DNA of 64,000 bases from Bin87 sp965220055. Lineage in GTDB: Bacteria > Chloroflexota > Dehalococcoidia > Lucifugimonadales > UBA3495. Both the position numbers and the translations under genes were made by a program. Below the pieces are notes generated by a model. The model saw nothing but the letters and a program-made list of their open reading frames with translations, ran no database searches and was not told where the DNA came from. The stretch spans positions 2,294,001 to 2,358,000 of the forward strand of contig CBDCPE010000004.1 of the NCBI GenBank assembly GCA_965220055.1, in the 5' to 3' direction. Below are positions 43,001 through 53,226 of this stretch, in pieces; the first letter of the stretch is position 1, and the number at the start of each line of letters is the position of its first letter.

Positions 43001-44206
43001 TACCGTTGCCAGGTAGATTTGTAAGAATATAAGAAAGCAGCCATACTTGGGCATGATCTTTCTGTGAGGGAGTGCCCAGCCATGGCTGCCATCAAGTATA
43101 AAGTGGAACTGACCGAGGCCGAACGTTCCCGTCTCAATGAGGTGTCCCAGCGAGGCAAGGCGTCAGTGCGCACCGTGAAGCGTGCGCTGTCGCTGCTCAA
43201 GGCTGACCAGGGGGTTAGGGACCGTGAGATAGCCGATGTGCTGTTGGTCAACGCGGCCACGGTCGCCAGAGCACGGAAGCGGTACGTGGAGGAAGGACTT
43301 GAGGCCGCCATCAATGACCGACCGCGGCCGGGCCAGGAGCGCAAGCTGGACGGGAGGCAGGAAGCGCACCTGATCGCCATTGCGTGCAGCGCCGCGCCCG
43401 AAGGGCACACGCACTGGACACTCCAGTTGTTGGCCGACCAGGTGGTGGAGTTGGAGTTTGCCGATAGCATCTCCCTGGAGACGGTGCGCCAGATGCTCAA
43501 AAAACGAACTCAAGCCGTGGCAGAAGAAGGAGTGGTGTATCCCCAAGGTGAGCGGGGAGTTCGTGGCGCGGATGGAGGACGTGCTGGACCTGTACCAACA
43601 GGCGTACCATCCGGAGCGGCCGGTAGTGTGTTTCGACGAGACCTCCCGGCAATTGACTGGGGAGGTGCGTCCGCCCCTGGCGGCTGCCCCCGGACGGATG
43701 GCACGCTATGACACCGAGTACCAGCGCAACGGGACACGGAACCTGTTCATGATCTGCGAGCCGAAGGGTGGATGGAGACATGTGGCGGTGACCGAGCGCC
43801 GCACTGCGGTGGACTTCGCGTACCAGATGCGGTGGCTGGTGGACGAGGCCTACCCCGATGCCGAGGTGGTCAGGCTGGTACTGGACAACCTCAACACCCA
43901 CAAGCTCGGCTCACTCTACGAAGCATTTGAGCCCGGCGAAGCTCGGCGCATCGCCCAACGCCTCGAGTTTCATTACACTCCCACGCACGGCAGCTGGCTG
44001 AACATGGCTGAGATCGAGTTGAGCGTCTTCAGCAGAGGGTGTCTGAACCGCCGTATCAGCGATGAGCCGGAGCTGCGGCGAGAGGTTGCGGCGCTCGAAC
44101 GCGAGCGCAACGCAGCAAAATCAGCCATAGACTGGCGGTTTACCACCCAAGATGCTCGCCGTAAGCTCCAACATATCTACCCTGCAAGATCAGATTGAAA
44201 CGGTAC
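43000..44206 (+). mobile_element. IS630-family element type B, copy 1
   Basis: A 1207-bp element bounded by GTACCGTT on the left and AACGGTAC on the right and flanked by TA (42998-42999 and 44207-44208). It appears identical to the copy at 59733-60940 except for one A in the frameshift tract. Confidence 0.9.
43082..44198 (+). CDS. IS630 transposase type B, two frames
   Basis: The first frame (MAAIKYKVELTEAERSRLNEV) carries the helix-turn-helix part. The second carries the catalytic domain with VVCFDETSRQ, VLDNLNTHKLG and WLNMAEIELS. They are joined at a run of six A ending near 43505. The second copy has seven A, so the tract has slipped or is used for frameshifting. Confidence 0.85.
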
Positions 44207-44750
44207 TAGTGGCTTGGCTGCGAGAGCTGGGCATTGCGGCGTAGGCCGGTACTCTCGTAACTCTGTTATTATGGGGATTATCAGTTGCTCAGTCGAGCTG
44301 ACAGGGGTCTGGGAACCCCGGGAGCCGACAGGGCTTTTGGCTGTTGTCGTTGGCCTCACCATCTTCCACTTGTCGCGCATGTCCGACGGTTCGATTCCTG
44401 AAGAGAGTGTGACTGCACCGGTCCAGGCAAACCCTGACCGGGGTATTATGGAGGTGATTATGAAACTAACGATTACGCATGTGGTCAACCGTGTCTTACG
44501 AGCAATCGAGGATGTTGGGGGTATCGCAGCGGCCGGAGTCCTGTCAGCTCGACTGAACAACTACCCCTGTCGTGACGCTTGAAACATTCGGCGGACAACC
44601 GTAGATCGCACCCGGGCGGTAGAGGCCGTCGATGATGGCGGTGGCGCCGTGGTCACTGTACTTGTCGTCGACGCGGATCTTCGGCCCGTTGCAGAACTGG
44701 CAGCCGGCTCACAAGTCGTAGGCGGTGCCCGCGTCCACGGTCGCAGGTGT
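44207..44750. other. Region without a supported gene
   Basis: A 122-codon plus-strand frame at 44214-44582 has no recognised similarity and no clear ribosome site. I do not annotate it. Confidence 0.35.
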
Positions 44751-45068
44751 TTAGACGTGCACCACGCTCGCCCAGGCGACGGCATTTGACATCGAACAAC
44801 TGGCGCATTCCAATTCCCGCCAATCAGGGAAACGGTCAGTATCCAGACGCCGGATGTGGGGAGCCATCCACTTCCCGACGGTAACTCCCATAAAACAACA
44901 GCCGGCCAACCGGTCCCATGCCATATCGTCTACGACGATGGCCTTGACCGAAACTACCACGACGAGCGCTATGGTTGCCCACGACAAAGCCCGCCAGTAT
45001 TGGGGTTCCCCATCACTTGTGGTCTTTCCGGCGCGTTTGGCCTCGTTCAAAAGATCGCTGTTCTCCAT
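44751..45068 (-). CDS. Small membrane protein
   Basis: The 105-residue product has a hydrophilic N-terminus (MENSDLLNEAKRAGKT), a membrane segment ALSWATIALVVVVSVKAIVV and a cysteine-bearing second segment (LAGCCFMGVTVGKW). No family recognised and only a weak ribosome site. Confidence 0.5.
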   Translation of the reverse strand: MENSDLLNEAKRAGKTTSDGEPQYWRALSWATIALVVVVSVKAIVVDDMAWDRLAGCCFMGVTVGKWMAPHIRRLDTDRFPDWRELECASCSMSNAVAWASVVHV

Positions 45069-45432
45069 GAACTTCTAATTGATACCTCATTTGGTTCGCA
45101 TAAGGGTCATACTGTAAAGCCGTTCGTGCAATTTCCGCCATGAACAAAGGTCCAATCACGATGCCCCGAGGCCAATGCCTTGCGGTCTCGGTGATGAATC
45201 ACGCAATAGCCAAGAGCACAGCATCAAGCAATGGCGAGGTTACATCGGTCAACTGTTCACAGGGAGAGAGCACGACGCTGAAATTCCCCTGGTCGGGCCA
45301 ACGGGCTGGTTTGGTGAAGCGAAACGGGGCACGGATATGCTGGTCTCCGTTTGCTTCTGCCTCGGAGGACTTGTCTGACAAACTCGCAATGAATAGCTGG
45401 GGGACTCGTCTAACACGGTGGCCGGCATTCGC
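45069..45432. other. Region without a supported gene
   Basis: Short overlapping frames on both strands, none with similarity. Confidence 0.35.
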
Positions 45433-47313
45433 TCAAACCGTGGCACGGGCGACCGCTTGCGGAAGCCCTTCAATCAATTCCCGTAAGTTATCGATCTCCC
45501 TCAGGCCGTCCGAGCGTCGCACGAACAGGAACTGCACCGCTTTCACGGTATCGCCGGTGGCACGCTCGACGGCAGCGGCATAGGCGGCTCCTTGCATCCG
45601 GTAATGGTCCAACTTAGCCGCTACGGCAGCATCACTGTCGACCCGGTCAGACTTATAGTCCAATATCACCAGTTGCCCGTCGTTGTCCCGGTACAGCAGG
45701 TCGATGATGCCTTCTATGACGACAACACCACGTGGGGTTTCGAAGGAAGCAGCTACCGGGATTTCCGACCACAGTTGCGGCGCCATCAAACCGGCCAACA
45801 CCGCGGGGGTGCGCAACGCCCGATTGGCTAGTCTGGCGATGTCCTCGGCGCTGGTCAATACCCCGTAATCCTGGGCATAGTGTTGCGCAAGCTCTTCAAG
45901 GCGAGGGTTTAATTCAGAAAGTACGTCGTCCACCGCCGCGTCGCCTGCCAGAGGCAACCCATCAGAGATCCGCCCCACGGCCACCTGCAGCACTTCATGA
46001 AGCGCGCTACCGAAGGCTGTGCCACCCCGTCCAGCATGGTCAGTCGCTTCGTTATCTCTTTCCGCGTCCTTATCTTCGATATCTGCCCCGGAAGACGCGA
46101 GGACTTTGGCGACGCTCGTCGCGGTAACGGCTTGGGGAAACGAACGACTCTGCACCGATCCGGTGCGTTTTTGTTGCCAAGTTTCCGGGGAGTATTCCGG
46201 AGGAGCGGCTGCCCCGACAACGGATGACTGCAATCCGAGTCCGCCGTCAGCACGAACCGACATCCTGGTATGAGGCAGCGGCGCGTCCTCCTCCAGACGG
46301 GCGATCTGTGCGACGATACCGTCGCCATGGCGATTTCGAGATGCCGTGGAACGATACATGCTAACTATCAGATGATCCCGGGTGCGGGTCGCCGCGACGT
46401 ACGCCAACCGGACCAATTCGGTCGCGGCGTGAGTCTTTTCCCACTCGACTAGGGCAGCATAACCCGGCGACTGCAGACCTCCCAGCTTGACTTCCGCCCA
46501 GCCAGTGCTCGAATCGAAAAGCGTGGCCGGGTTGGTGACCGAAGGATTTTGCTCCAGTCCCAGCAGGATGACGATGGGGAACTCCAAACCTTTGGCCGCG
46601 TGCATCGTCATAATCCGCACCGCGTCATCGTCGGTTTCGGGAACGGCGACCTCGGTGATGCGGGCTCCTTCTTCCTGCTGCAACTCAGCCCACTGCAAAA
46701 AAGTGTGCAGTGTCAGCGGCGGAGAACCTGGGTTTGCCTCACCGGCTTGCTCAAGTTGGCGTGCCTGTTCTTCCAGGAACCTGCGACGGCGCCAAATTTC
46801 ACGAGGACGATTCTCGGCAAGGTCCAGCTCCTCAAGCCGTCTGTCTCGAATAAACGCAGCAATCAGTCGGGCCACGCCCGTGTTCTGGCGCATCTGGTGA
46901 TAAGCGCGCATTTTCAGCAGGCCCGCCCGAACCGGGAAATCAGAGCCCAACTCGGCCAGTCTCTGGCGCCGTTTGTTCTGGTTCTCTTCGGCCGGTTCAC
47001 CTTCCTCCATCAGGCGGGACTGGTAATTCCAGGTCCCGCCGGCATCGCTCCAACGAGCCAGCATCACGTCCGAACAGGCAAAGGCCGGCGACCTCAGAGC
47101 GGCCACAATGGACACCTCGTCGGAGGGGTCGTTGATGGCCCGCAAGCAGTTGAGCAGGTCCTGAACCTCCTGGGTTCCGAACACGAGGGAACGGCCCTCA
47201 AGCCGGTAGGGAATACCGTAGTATTCCAGTGCCCGCGTTAGAATGCCCAGCCCGGTACGGGAGCGGATCAGGATACAAACATCTCGGAGGTCGGTCGGTC
47301 GGTCGGTCGCCAC
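45433..47313 (-). pseudogene. UvrD/AddA-like helicase-nuclease, 5' truncated
   Basis: The preserved 626 codons cover the C-terminal UvrD helicase domain (VRIMTMHAAKGLEFPIVILL, LAYVAATRTRDHLIVS) and a terminal PD-(D/E)xK nuclease (VVVIEGIIDLLYRDND, LVILDYKSDRV), the layout of AddA/RecB-type enzymes. The N-terminal ATPase half with Walker A is missing. At the break, near 47285-47313, lies a run of GGTC repeats and then an IS630 type C fragment in the opposite sense. It is probably non-functional. Confidence 0.8.
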
Positions 47314-47322
47314 CGAACTCGC

Positions 47323-47947
47323 GGTTGTATATCCTCATGCGGTTGGGAACCAAGATATTCTTTGCCGACGAGACGCACTTTCAGGCGGATGCTAATTTAC
47401 GGGGGAAGTGGGTGCTGAAGGGCGAACCGGCGATGGTGGACTCCACCAGCCCCGCCGCGGTGAGAAAGTCAGCTACTACTCGGCGGTGTGCCTGGAGACC
47501 GGAGAGGTGGAGGTGATGGAACTGGAGGGCAACAGCAACTCCGTTACCTCGGCTGCCTTCCTGGGTCAGTTGCGAGAGCGGCACACTGAACCGCTGACGG
47601 TGATCTGGGACAATCCGCCAGCCCATCGGGGCGACGCGGTGCGTGCCTATCTGACCACTCCCGGCCTGAACCTGCGCTTGGTGAACCTCCCCAATTACAG
47701 TCCAGATTTCAACGCTGATGAGGCCGTCTGGGGCTGGGTACGCCAAGAAACAACTGCCAACCAGTGCCTGGGCACCCGTGCCGCGGTGCGGGAAAAGGTG
47801 GGCGGCTTTTTCACCGATCTGACCCACCGGCGGGAAGAAGTCAAACGCCGCTGCCGAACGACCCTTCAGGCTCGCGCAGCAGAACCAACCTACACCGCCC
47901 AAGCCAATCTGCCTGCCTCGGCAAATATAGATTTTACCTTAGCTTGA
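47323..47947 (+). pseudogene. IS630 type C transposase, C-terminal fragment 1
   Basis: Reads KIFFADETHFQADANLRGKW, then shifts frame near 47455 and continues VSYYSAVCLETGEVEVMELE to NLPNYSPDFNADEAVWGWV and the stop at about 47945. The N-terminal half is missing. Confidence 0.75.
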
Positions 47948-48054
47948 GTTTAGGATGCGGACCTTTTGGGCGGTCTATGCCACATCGCGGGAATTGTCGT
48001 AGCCCATTTCAAGGCTCGTTTCCATGGCCCAAGTGAAGGTCAATGGCTCGGTCT

Positions 48055-48777
48055 TCAGGGTGCTGGATCCAGCCTTTGAGGTCGCTCATGGGATAGCCGG
48101 CGGAATCTTACGACTAATGGCATGATCAAGAAGGCGGCCGCAAGGACTCCGATGCTGGTGGCGGCCTCGGCATTCGTGGTGATGTCGCTCGTGCAAAAGG
48201 CCCGATTGCCGCTGCCTGCGGTGATGCTGAGTACGCTGGGACTCTCGGGGTCGGGTCGGCGTTCCCAGCCAGACTGTCCGTCGGGGCCTTTGGTCTGCGC
48301 CCAACACCGGGGCTCCGGATCCTGCGCTAGCAGGAGCGTATAGAAACCGAAACCTACCGTAGCGGCAATGAGCGACCCCGCGACCAAGGCCGGCAGGGTG
48401 GTTGCTACCAGGCGGTGCGCGGCGGTGAGGCTTCTGACCGCCGCGAGCCAGATCACGAAAGTAGCGGGCAAAAATGCCAGGGTTATCAGCGATAAGGCCG
48501 AGAGACTCGCGGCTAAAGAGAGCAACCCAAGAGCCAGTAGGAGACCGCCGCGAATCCCAGGATTTGGTGCCGCTCTGGCTATGAGGACAAGGGCGTAGGG
48601 CGCCAGGTAAACCAGGGTGAACGCGGCGTGTCCGGCTAGTAGAGGGAAGGCCTCTGGTTCCTCAGCCAGGACGAGCCTCAAAACACCCAAAGCCACTGCG
48701 GGAATGATACCTAAAACGCTGCCGATTGCGGCTGCCCTAGTCCCGCGTCCAGCATCCCGGACACCTTCCATGGCCAT
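48055..48777 (-). CDS. Polytopic membrane protein of unknown function
   Basis: From the ATG at 48777 the product of about 240 residues has five or six hydrophobic segments (GSVLGIIPAVALGVLRLV, LVYLAPYALVLIA, LLALGLLSLAASLSALSL, LVAGSLIAATVGFGFYTLLL, and SIGVLAAAFLIMPLVV near the end) and a loop with two cysteines (PRCWAQ, AFCTSD) probably outside the cell. The frame is open to 48858, so a longer start is possible. No family recognised. Confidence 0.55.
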   Translation of the reverse strand: MAMEGVRDAGRGTRAAAIGSVLGIIPAVALGVLRLVLAEEPEAFPLLAGHAAFTLVYLAPYALVLIARAAPNPGIRGGLLLALGLLSLAASLSALSLITLAFLPATFVIWLAAVRSLTAAHRLVATTLPALVAGSLIAATVGFGFYTLLLAQDPEPRCWAQTKGPDGQSGWERRPDPESPSVLSITAGSGNRAFCTSDITTNAEAATSIGVLAAAFLIMPLVVRFRRLSHERPQRLDPAP

Positions 48778-48924
48778 CACGTACTTCGTTCGTTGCAGTC
48801 CGAGACCCGATGTGCAATCTCCACTCAACAGTATGAGTATTGTCCCGGACAAGAGCAAGTGAACGGAGCGTCATGGCACACGGGGTAATTCATTTCGCGC
48901 CATTCCGGGGCTGGGCGCTCCAGG

Positions 48925-49133
48925 AAGTGTCCGCCAATTTATGCCTTGGGGAACCCGGGCCGCGGGGCAGGAGAAGGTGGGCGGTTATTCATTCACATCG
49001 TCCACCGCCGGGGAGAAGTCAAACTCCTCTGCCGGACCGAACTCCAAGCTCGCGCACAGGTACTTACCGTGGGCGCCCAAGCCACTCTCGCCGCCTCGGC
49101 AAATGTAGATTTCACCTCGGCTTCAGTTTAGGA
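48925..49133 (+). pseudogene. IS630 type C transposase, C-terminal fragment 2
   Basis: Across two frames the segment resembles the last 70 residues of the type C transposase (NLCLG, then HRRGEVKLLCRTELQARAQ and ASANVDFTSASV). The Fic gene begins directly after it, so the IS truncated that gene. Confidence 0.65.
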
Positions 49134-49140
49134 TATTCTC

Positions 49141-49983
49141 ATGGAGGCGCATCGTCGGCTCCTGGCGGGAACTCGCTTGGAGGAACATGGCGGCCGTATC
49201 CGCACGGTGCAGAACTGGATCGGGGGCAGCAGCTACAACCCCTGCTCGGCAGCGTTCGTTCCACCGCCTGCGGAGGACGTCCCGGCTCTGCTGGATGACC
49301 TGGTTGCCTTCTGCAACGATGATGATCTGCCAGCCCTGGCCCAGGCAGCGATTGCCCACGCCCAGTTTGAGACCATCCATCCGTTTGTGGACGGCAACGG
49401 CCGCGCCGGACAGGTGCTGATCCACTTGGTCCTGCACCGCCGCGGGATCGCAACGCGCTTCCTGCCGCCGGTCTCCCTGGTGCTGGCCACCCGGGCGGAC
49501 GACTACGTGGCGGGGCTGACCTCCACGCGGTACGCGGACGACCCTGGGTCGGAAGCCGCCCACGGTGGCATCAACGGCTGGGTGGCGCTGGTTGCCGCAA
49601 CCTGTCGTCAGGCGTTTGTGGACGCTGGATGGTTTGAGGAACGGGTGCGCCAACTACAGGAAACCTGGCGCCAGCGAGCGGGCCATCCCCGCCGGGACTC
49701 GGCGGTGTACCGACTGATCGGAGCGCTGCCGGTGGCTCCGGCGCTCACCGTGGCGAACGCGGCCGAACTGACCGGGCGTTCATTCCAGGCGGCCAACCAG
49801 GCCATCAACCGCCTGGTGGACGCCGGAGCGCTGGTCCAGGCCAGCGCGGGACGACGCAACCGCGCCTTTGAGGCGTCCGAACTCATCGAAGTCTTCACGG
49901 CGTTGGAACGTCGGCTGGCCAGCCCAGGAGATGACACTCTGGTGTCGCCGCCGGTTCGCGGCGTGCCGAGACGCCCGCGGTGA
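49141..49983 (+). CDS. Fic family protein, probably 5' truncated
   Basis: The frame starts within a typical Fic domain (AHRRLLAGT...GRIRTVQNWIGGSSYNP.. FVPPP) and contains the complete active loop HPFVDGNGRAGQ at about residues 80-91, then a C-terminal winged helix (ALTVANAAELTGRSFQAANQAINRLVDAGALV). Relatives have about 100 more residues at the N-terminus, including the inhibitory helix. Here IS630 type C sequence abuts the start. The ATG at 49141 could allow a product of 280 residues without self-inhibition, or the gene may be dead. Confidence 0.65.
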   Translation: MEAHRRLLAGTRLEEHGGRIRTVQNWIGGSSYNPCSAAFVPPPAEDVPALLDDLVAFCNDDDLPALAQAAIAHAQFETIHPFVDGNGRAGQVLIHLVLHRRGIATRFLPPVSLVLATRADDYVAGLTSTRYADDPGSEAAHGGINGWVALVAATCRQAFVDAGWFEERVRQLQETWRQRAGHPRRDSAVYRLIGALPVAPALTVANAAELTGRSFQAANQAINRLVDAGALVQASAGRRNRAFEASELIEVFTALERRLASPGDDTLVSPPVRGVPRRPR

Positions 49984-49985
49984 GG

Positions 49986-50246
49986 CTACACAACCTCGTA
50001 ATCGCGCAGGCCCTCGTTCCAGACGCGGCGGACCACCTCGCCGGGAAGGTCGCGGACCTTACGCTGTAGCGCTGAGCCCACATCGGGAGTTCCGGAGAAG
50101 GTGAGCTGCACCAGCTGGGTGTCGTCGATGGTGACTTCCACGCGGAGGCCCACGTCGGTCCTGAGCTCATTGATCATGACGATCAGCCGGTCCAGGGCAT
50201 CCGCCAGAGCCAACTCCGACACCGGAGGTTGTCTTCGTTCCAGCAT
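49986..50246 (-). CDS. Small hypothetical protein
   Basis: From the ATG at 50246, preceded by GGAGG, the 86-residue product reads ALADALDRLIVMINELRTDV with EVTIDDTQLVQLTFSG and ends VWNEGLRDYEVV. Unknown family. It ends 2 bp from the convergent Fic stop and lies downstream of the 50368 gene on the same strand. Confidence 0.55.
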   Translation of the reverse strand: MLERRQPPVSELALADALDRLIVMINELRTDVGLRVEVTIDDTQLVQLTFSGTPDVGSALQRKVRDLPGEVVRRVWNEGLRDYEVV

Positions 50247-50367
50247 GATGGTTCCTCCACGGCGGGAGGTCTGCGGTGAAAACGCCCATCCTGCGCACGG
50301 GCGCAAACCGGCCCGCCGGGGCCATTGTCCTACAGGGGGACGCCGGTTCCAATCGCGGATGCGACGC

Positions 50368-50871
50368 TCAGGCGGGCGGCAGCGGAATGGGGCCAGGTGC
50401 TCGGCGTCCGCCGTTGCCGACGGCGGGCAGCAGGGGCGGCATCTCGCCGGTGCGGTAGGCTTGGTCGATCTGGGGCAGCATCCACTCGCCGGCGGTGGTG
50501 TTGACGGGCAGCACGATGTTGGCCAGGAACTCGGTCTCGATGGTGGAGATGCCCGCGGTGACCGCCTCCAGCTTGGCCTTGATGACCAGCAGCAGCGCCC
50601 GCCATCCCTGGCGGCAGGCTTGGTCGTGGGCGTCCCGCTGGGTCCTGGCGCTGCGCTCCCGAGGCGGGTTGTGGTTGGTGTGGCGGAAGTCCTCGGGATC
50701 GGGCAGATCTAGCACGAAGCGGATGCGGCGGATCTCCATGGCGAAGATGACTGTGGCCAGATTGCCCTGGGTGGCGTAGGCGAAGCCGTCGGCGCCGTAG
50801 CGCCCCAGGGTCTCCTCGATCTCGTTGCGTGTGCGTATCGCGCTGACAGTGGTGTTGCGGGCGTAGGTCAT
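50368..50871 (-). CDS. Conserved hypothetical protein, paralogue of 3287-3808
   Basis: From ATG 50871 (AGGTGA upstream) the 167-residue product begins MTYARNTTVSAIRTRNEIEE and matches the protein at 3287-3808 along its length, including FANIVLP-type and GEMPPLLP segments. It again lies close to a Fic gene. No function known. Confidence 0.65.
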   Translation of the reverse strand: MTYARNTTVSAIRTRNEIEETLGRYGADGFAYATQGNLATVIFAMEIRRIRFVLDLPDPEDFRHTNHNPPRERSARTQRDAHDQACRQGWRALLLVIKAKLEAVTAGISTIETEFLANIVLPVNTTAGEWMLPQIDQAYRTGEMPPLLPAVGNGGRRAPGPIPLPPA

Positions 50872-50880
50872 GGTGTTCAC

Positions 50881-51210
50881 CTGGCGCTCGTGGTCGTTCC
50901 GCGCGGGACGGCCACGAGCGCTGGCAATTATAATAGCCGCTGCTTCTGCTCCTACGGTTCCAGGCGGCCGCGGTCGGCACAGTCAGCTCCGACCCTGGTC
51001 CGGAGACTCAGTTTGAGCATGACGGTTGATGCGATGGAGACGACGGCAGGGAGCGCAACAAATAAGGAGCTCAACGAAAGCATCCTGGAATGCTGGAAGG
51101 GCGCGGGACTGAAATGCAGCAGCCGGGGCCTGATAGTTGGAATCCTGATACCGGGAAGCCGGTTGGTGACCGGTGACCGGTGACCGGCCGCCGGTGGCCG
51201 GTGGAGCTCA
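50881..51210. other. Intergenic region with a short tandem repeat
   Basis: No gene. Contains three tandem GGTGACC units at 51165-51185 just before the start of the next gene. Confidence 0.4.
51165..51185. repeat. Three tandem copies of a 7-bp unit
   Basis: GGTGACC occurs three times without gaps. It lies 26 bp upstream of the small gene at 51211 and could be an operator or a simple sequence expansion. Confidence 0.6.
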
Positions 51211-51432
51211 ATGCCGGCGACGAACTCAGACGGCGGCGACGTTGATCGCGGCAACGAACACACCTACCGGCGCCGTTACCTGGACGAGGACGACTGGGAA
51301 GAAGTCGATGCGGCGGAGGTGCGGCGTGCGCTGGGCGAAGCGTATTACGACGTTGGGATGGCGCTGGAGTTCCTGCACAAGGCGGCTAGGATACGTACGC
51401 CGGCCGCCATGTACCAGGCGGAACGATCCTGA
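51211..51432 (+). CDS. Small hypothetical protein
   Basis: The 73-residue product (MPATNSDGGDVDRGNEHTYR...) is charged and has a helical middle EEVDAAEVRRALGEAYYDVG. GGTGGAG precedes the ATG. Function unknown. Confidence 0.5.
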   Translation: MPATNSDGGDVDRGNEHTYRRRYLDEDDWEEVDAAEVRRALGEAYYDVGMALEFLHKAARIRTPAAMYQAERS

Positions 51433-51512
51433 CCCGCGGCGGGATTACTGCGCGACGGATCGTGATGGAGCCAGGACCGGGGCATGGGCAGCGGGGGTGT
51501 TGTGCGGATGCG

Positions 51513-51656
51513 TCAGGGTAGGACGCCGATGCGGAACTTCTTCGTGCCGCACTCCTCGCAGGTGGACCGGATGGCGGGTCTGCCGTTCTTCATGGTGACG
51601 GCCTCGATGTCACGGGATGCGGTCTTGGCCTTGCAGTCGACGCAGTAAATCTCCAC
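51513..51656 (-). CDS. DUF5679-like small zinc-ribbon protein
   Basis: The 47-residue product from a GTG start reads YCVDCKAKTASRDIEAVTMK and NGRPAIRSTCEECGTKKFRI, with two CxxC pairs around a beta-hairpin. This is the layout of the DUF5679 family of tiny zinc ribbons. The frame is open further upstream, so the start is tentative. Confidence 0.65.
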   Translation of the reverse strand: MEIYCVDCKAKTASRDIEAVTMKNGRPAIRSTCEECGTKKFRIGVLP

Positions 51657-51806
51657 GGCTTGGGACGGCTTGGTAATGGGTGAACGCTCCGGCGTGCAAT
51701 GCCATAATACCAAGCCATGGCGCCGCGATATCCGCGACCACGTTTTCAGGCGGCGTCCTCTGCGGCGTGGTTGCGAAGACGAGAGCGATGATAGGGGAGT
51801 GTCACC

Positions 51807-52316
51807 ATGACGCGGGTGCGCGTGGAAATCGAGGGCAGCTTTGACGAGGTGGTCTGGGTCGTGAGGCAGCTCGGGAGCGCGGGGAGCCACGCAACCGCGG
51901 GCGATGCCGGCGGGTCAATCGAGACGCGGGCCAGCAGCGGTGATGATGTGGCGCCGGCCACCGTTGCGCAAGGCGCGGTGGGCTCCCATGACGCGGCTTC
52001 CGGGGAATGGACGGGGGCCCTCGCCTGCGATTTCCTGGCTGGGCTGGAGCCGGCGGCCCGGCAGATGGCGTTGCACGTGTGGCGGGCTGGTGCCGAGGGC
52101 ATCCATAGGAGCGCCCTATATCAGCGTACGGGCCTTACGCCTGCGGAGCTGCGGTCGCTGCTGATGCGGATGGGCCACGCGCTGCGCAGGTTCCAGCAAG
52201 AACGGAGCGTGATGCTGTCCCGGCCGGTGGCGGCGAACACCCCGTTGCAGAGTTACTTCATCGATGCCGAATTCGCCGCGGTGGCGGAGACGCGGATGTT
52301 CGACGACCGGACGTAA
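51807..52316 (+). CDS. Hypothetical protein with a helical C-terminus
   Basis: The 169-residue product begins MTRVRVEIEGSFDEVVWVVRQLG, followed by a low-complexity linker rich in A, G and S, and a C-terminal part (LEPAARQMALHVWRAGAEGIHRSALYQRTG) that resembles a winged-helix-like module. Unknown function. Confidence 0.55.
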   Translation: MTRVRVEIEGSFDEVVWVVRQLGSAGSHATAGDAGGSIETRASSGDDVAPATVAQGAVGSHDAASGEWTGALACDFLAGLEPAARQMALHVWRAGAEGIHRSALYQRTGLTPAELRSLLMRMGHALRRFQQERSVMLSRPVAANTPLQSYFIDAEFAAVAETRMFDDRT

Positions 52317-52530
52317 TGGCCCTTGGCGAACCACCGCGGGTATCAATAAGATAGCAACATACCGCAGACCGGCATGGTGTACGGGCCGGTCAGGTTCGCT
52401 GATGCGTTGCAGCTAGCCTTTCGATTGAGGCAATGCGCACGGCGTGAGGGATCGTCACGCGTCAAGGATGTCGAGGGTTGGCACGCTTCGTGATTTGGTA
52501 GTCAACAGTCAATTCGGAGGAGTTCCGGCA

Positions 52531-53223
52531 ATGAGTCAGAACCTGGATTATTCTGAGACCTTTTATCGGCAACACGCCCGGCGTTACGCCGAGGTAAGCC
52601 ATGAATTCATCCAATCCGTGTACATCGAAACCTCCCACCCCGCGCTCAGGGGCGATGAGGACCTGATGGATCGCCTGCAGGAGCTGATCCCTGCAGGATC
52701 GCGAGGGTTGGACGCAGGCTGTGGCGCGGGCGCCCGTGATGTCTTCCATTACTGGCAGCAGGGCTACGACATTCTCGGGGTGGACGCCGTGGAAGAGAAC
52801 ATCCTGGAAGCCCGGCGGCTTCATCCAGAGATCGCACGGCGGGTATCGGTGGCCGACCTGCGCCGGCCTCTCGACTATCCGGACTGCTCGTTCGATTTCA
52901 TCCTTTGCAACGCGGTGATCCAGCACATCGCGCCGGATATTGCCCTGGGCATCACGCTGCTGGAGTTTGCGAGGCTTCTGAAACCCGGCGGGGTACTCCA
53001 GCTTATGTTCAAGACCGGAAACGGGGTCGCAACCGTGTACGATCGGGACTACGCTGCGGACCGGACCTTTCAGCTCTACAATCCAGAGGAGATTCTGGAC
53101 CTCCTGATGGGCCGGGGGTTCAGCATTGTCCCGGCAGAAGGCGACAAACTCGGAGGCGTCATGAACTTTAAGGACCCGAAGCCGATGGACCATTGTGTCT
53201 TCTTCGCACGCAAAGACGAATAA
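52531..53223 (+). CDS. SAM-dependent class I methyltransferase
   Basis: GGAGGAG lies before the ATG at 52531. Motif I is LDAGCGAGARDV (about residues 60-71), followed by the acidic GVDAVEENI and the motif IV region FDFILCNAVIQHIAP, with LLKPGGVLQLMF. The 230-residue protein belongs to the Methyltransf_11/25 type. The substrate is unknown. It is followed closely by a phosphotransferase gene, so the two may be co-expressed. Confidence 0.85.
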   Translation: MSQNLDYSETFYRQHARRYAEVSHEFIQSVYIETSHPALRGDEDLMDRLQELIPAGSRGLDAGCGAGARDVFHYWQQGYDILGVDAVEENILEARRLHPEIARRVSVADLRRPLDYPDCSFDFILCNAVIQHIAPDIALGITLLEFARLLKPGGVLQLMFKTGNGVATVYDRDYAADRTFQLYNPEEILDLLMGRGFSIVPAEGDKLGGVMNFKDPKPMDHCVFFARKDE

Positions 53224-53226
53224 GAC

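Noticed and set aside
44214..44582. A 122-codon plus-strand frame after the IS630.
   Set aside because: No similarity, starts at the IS edge, and composition is not clearly coding.
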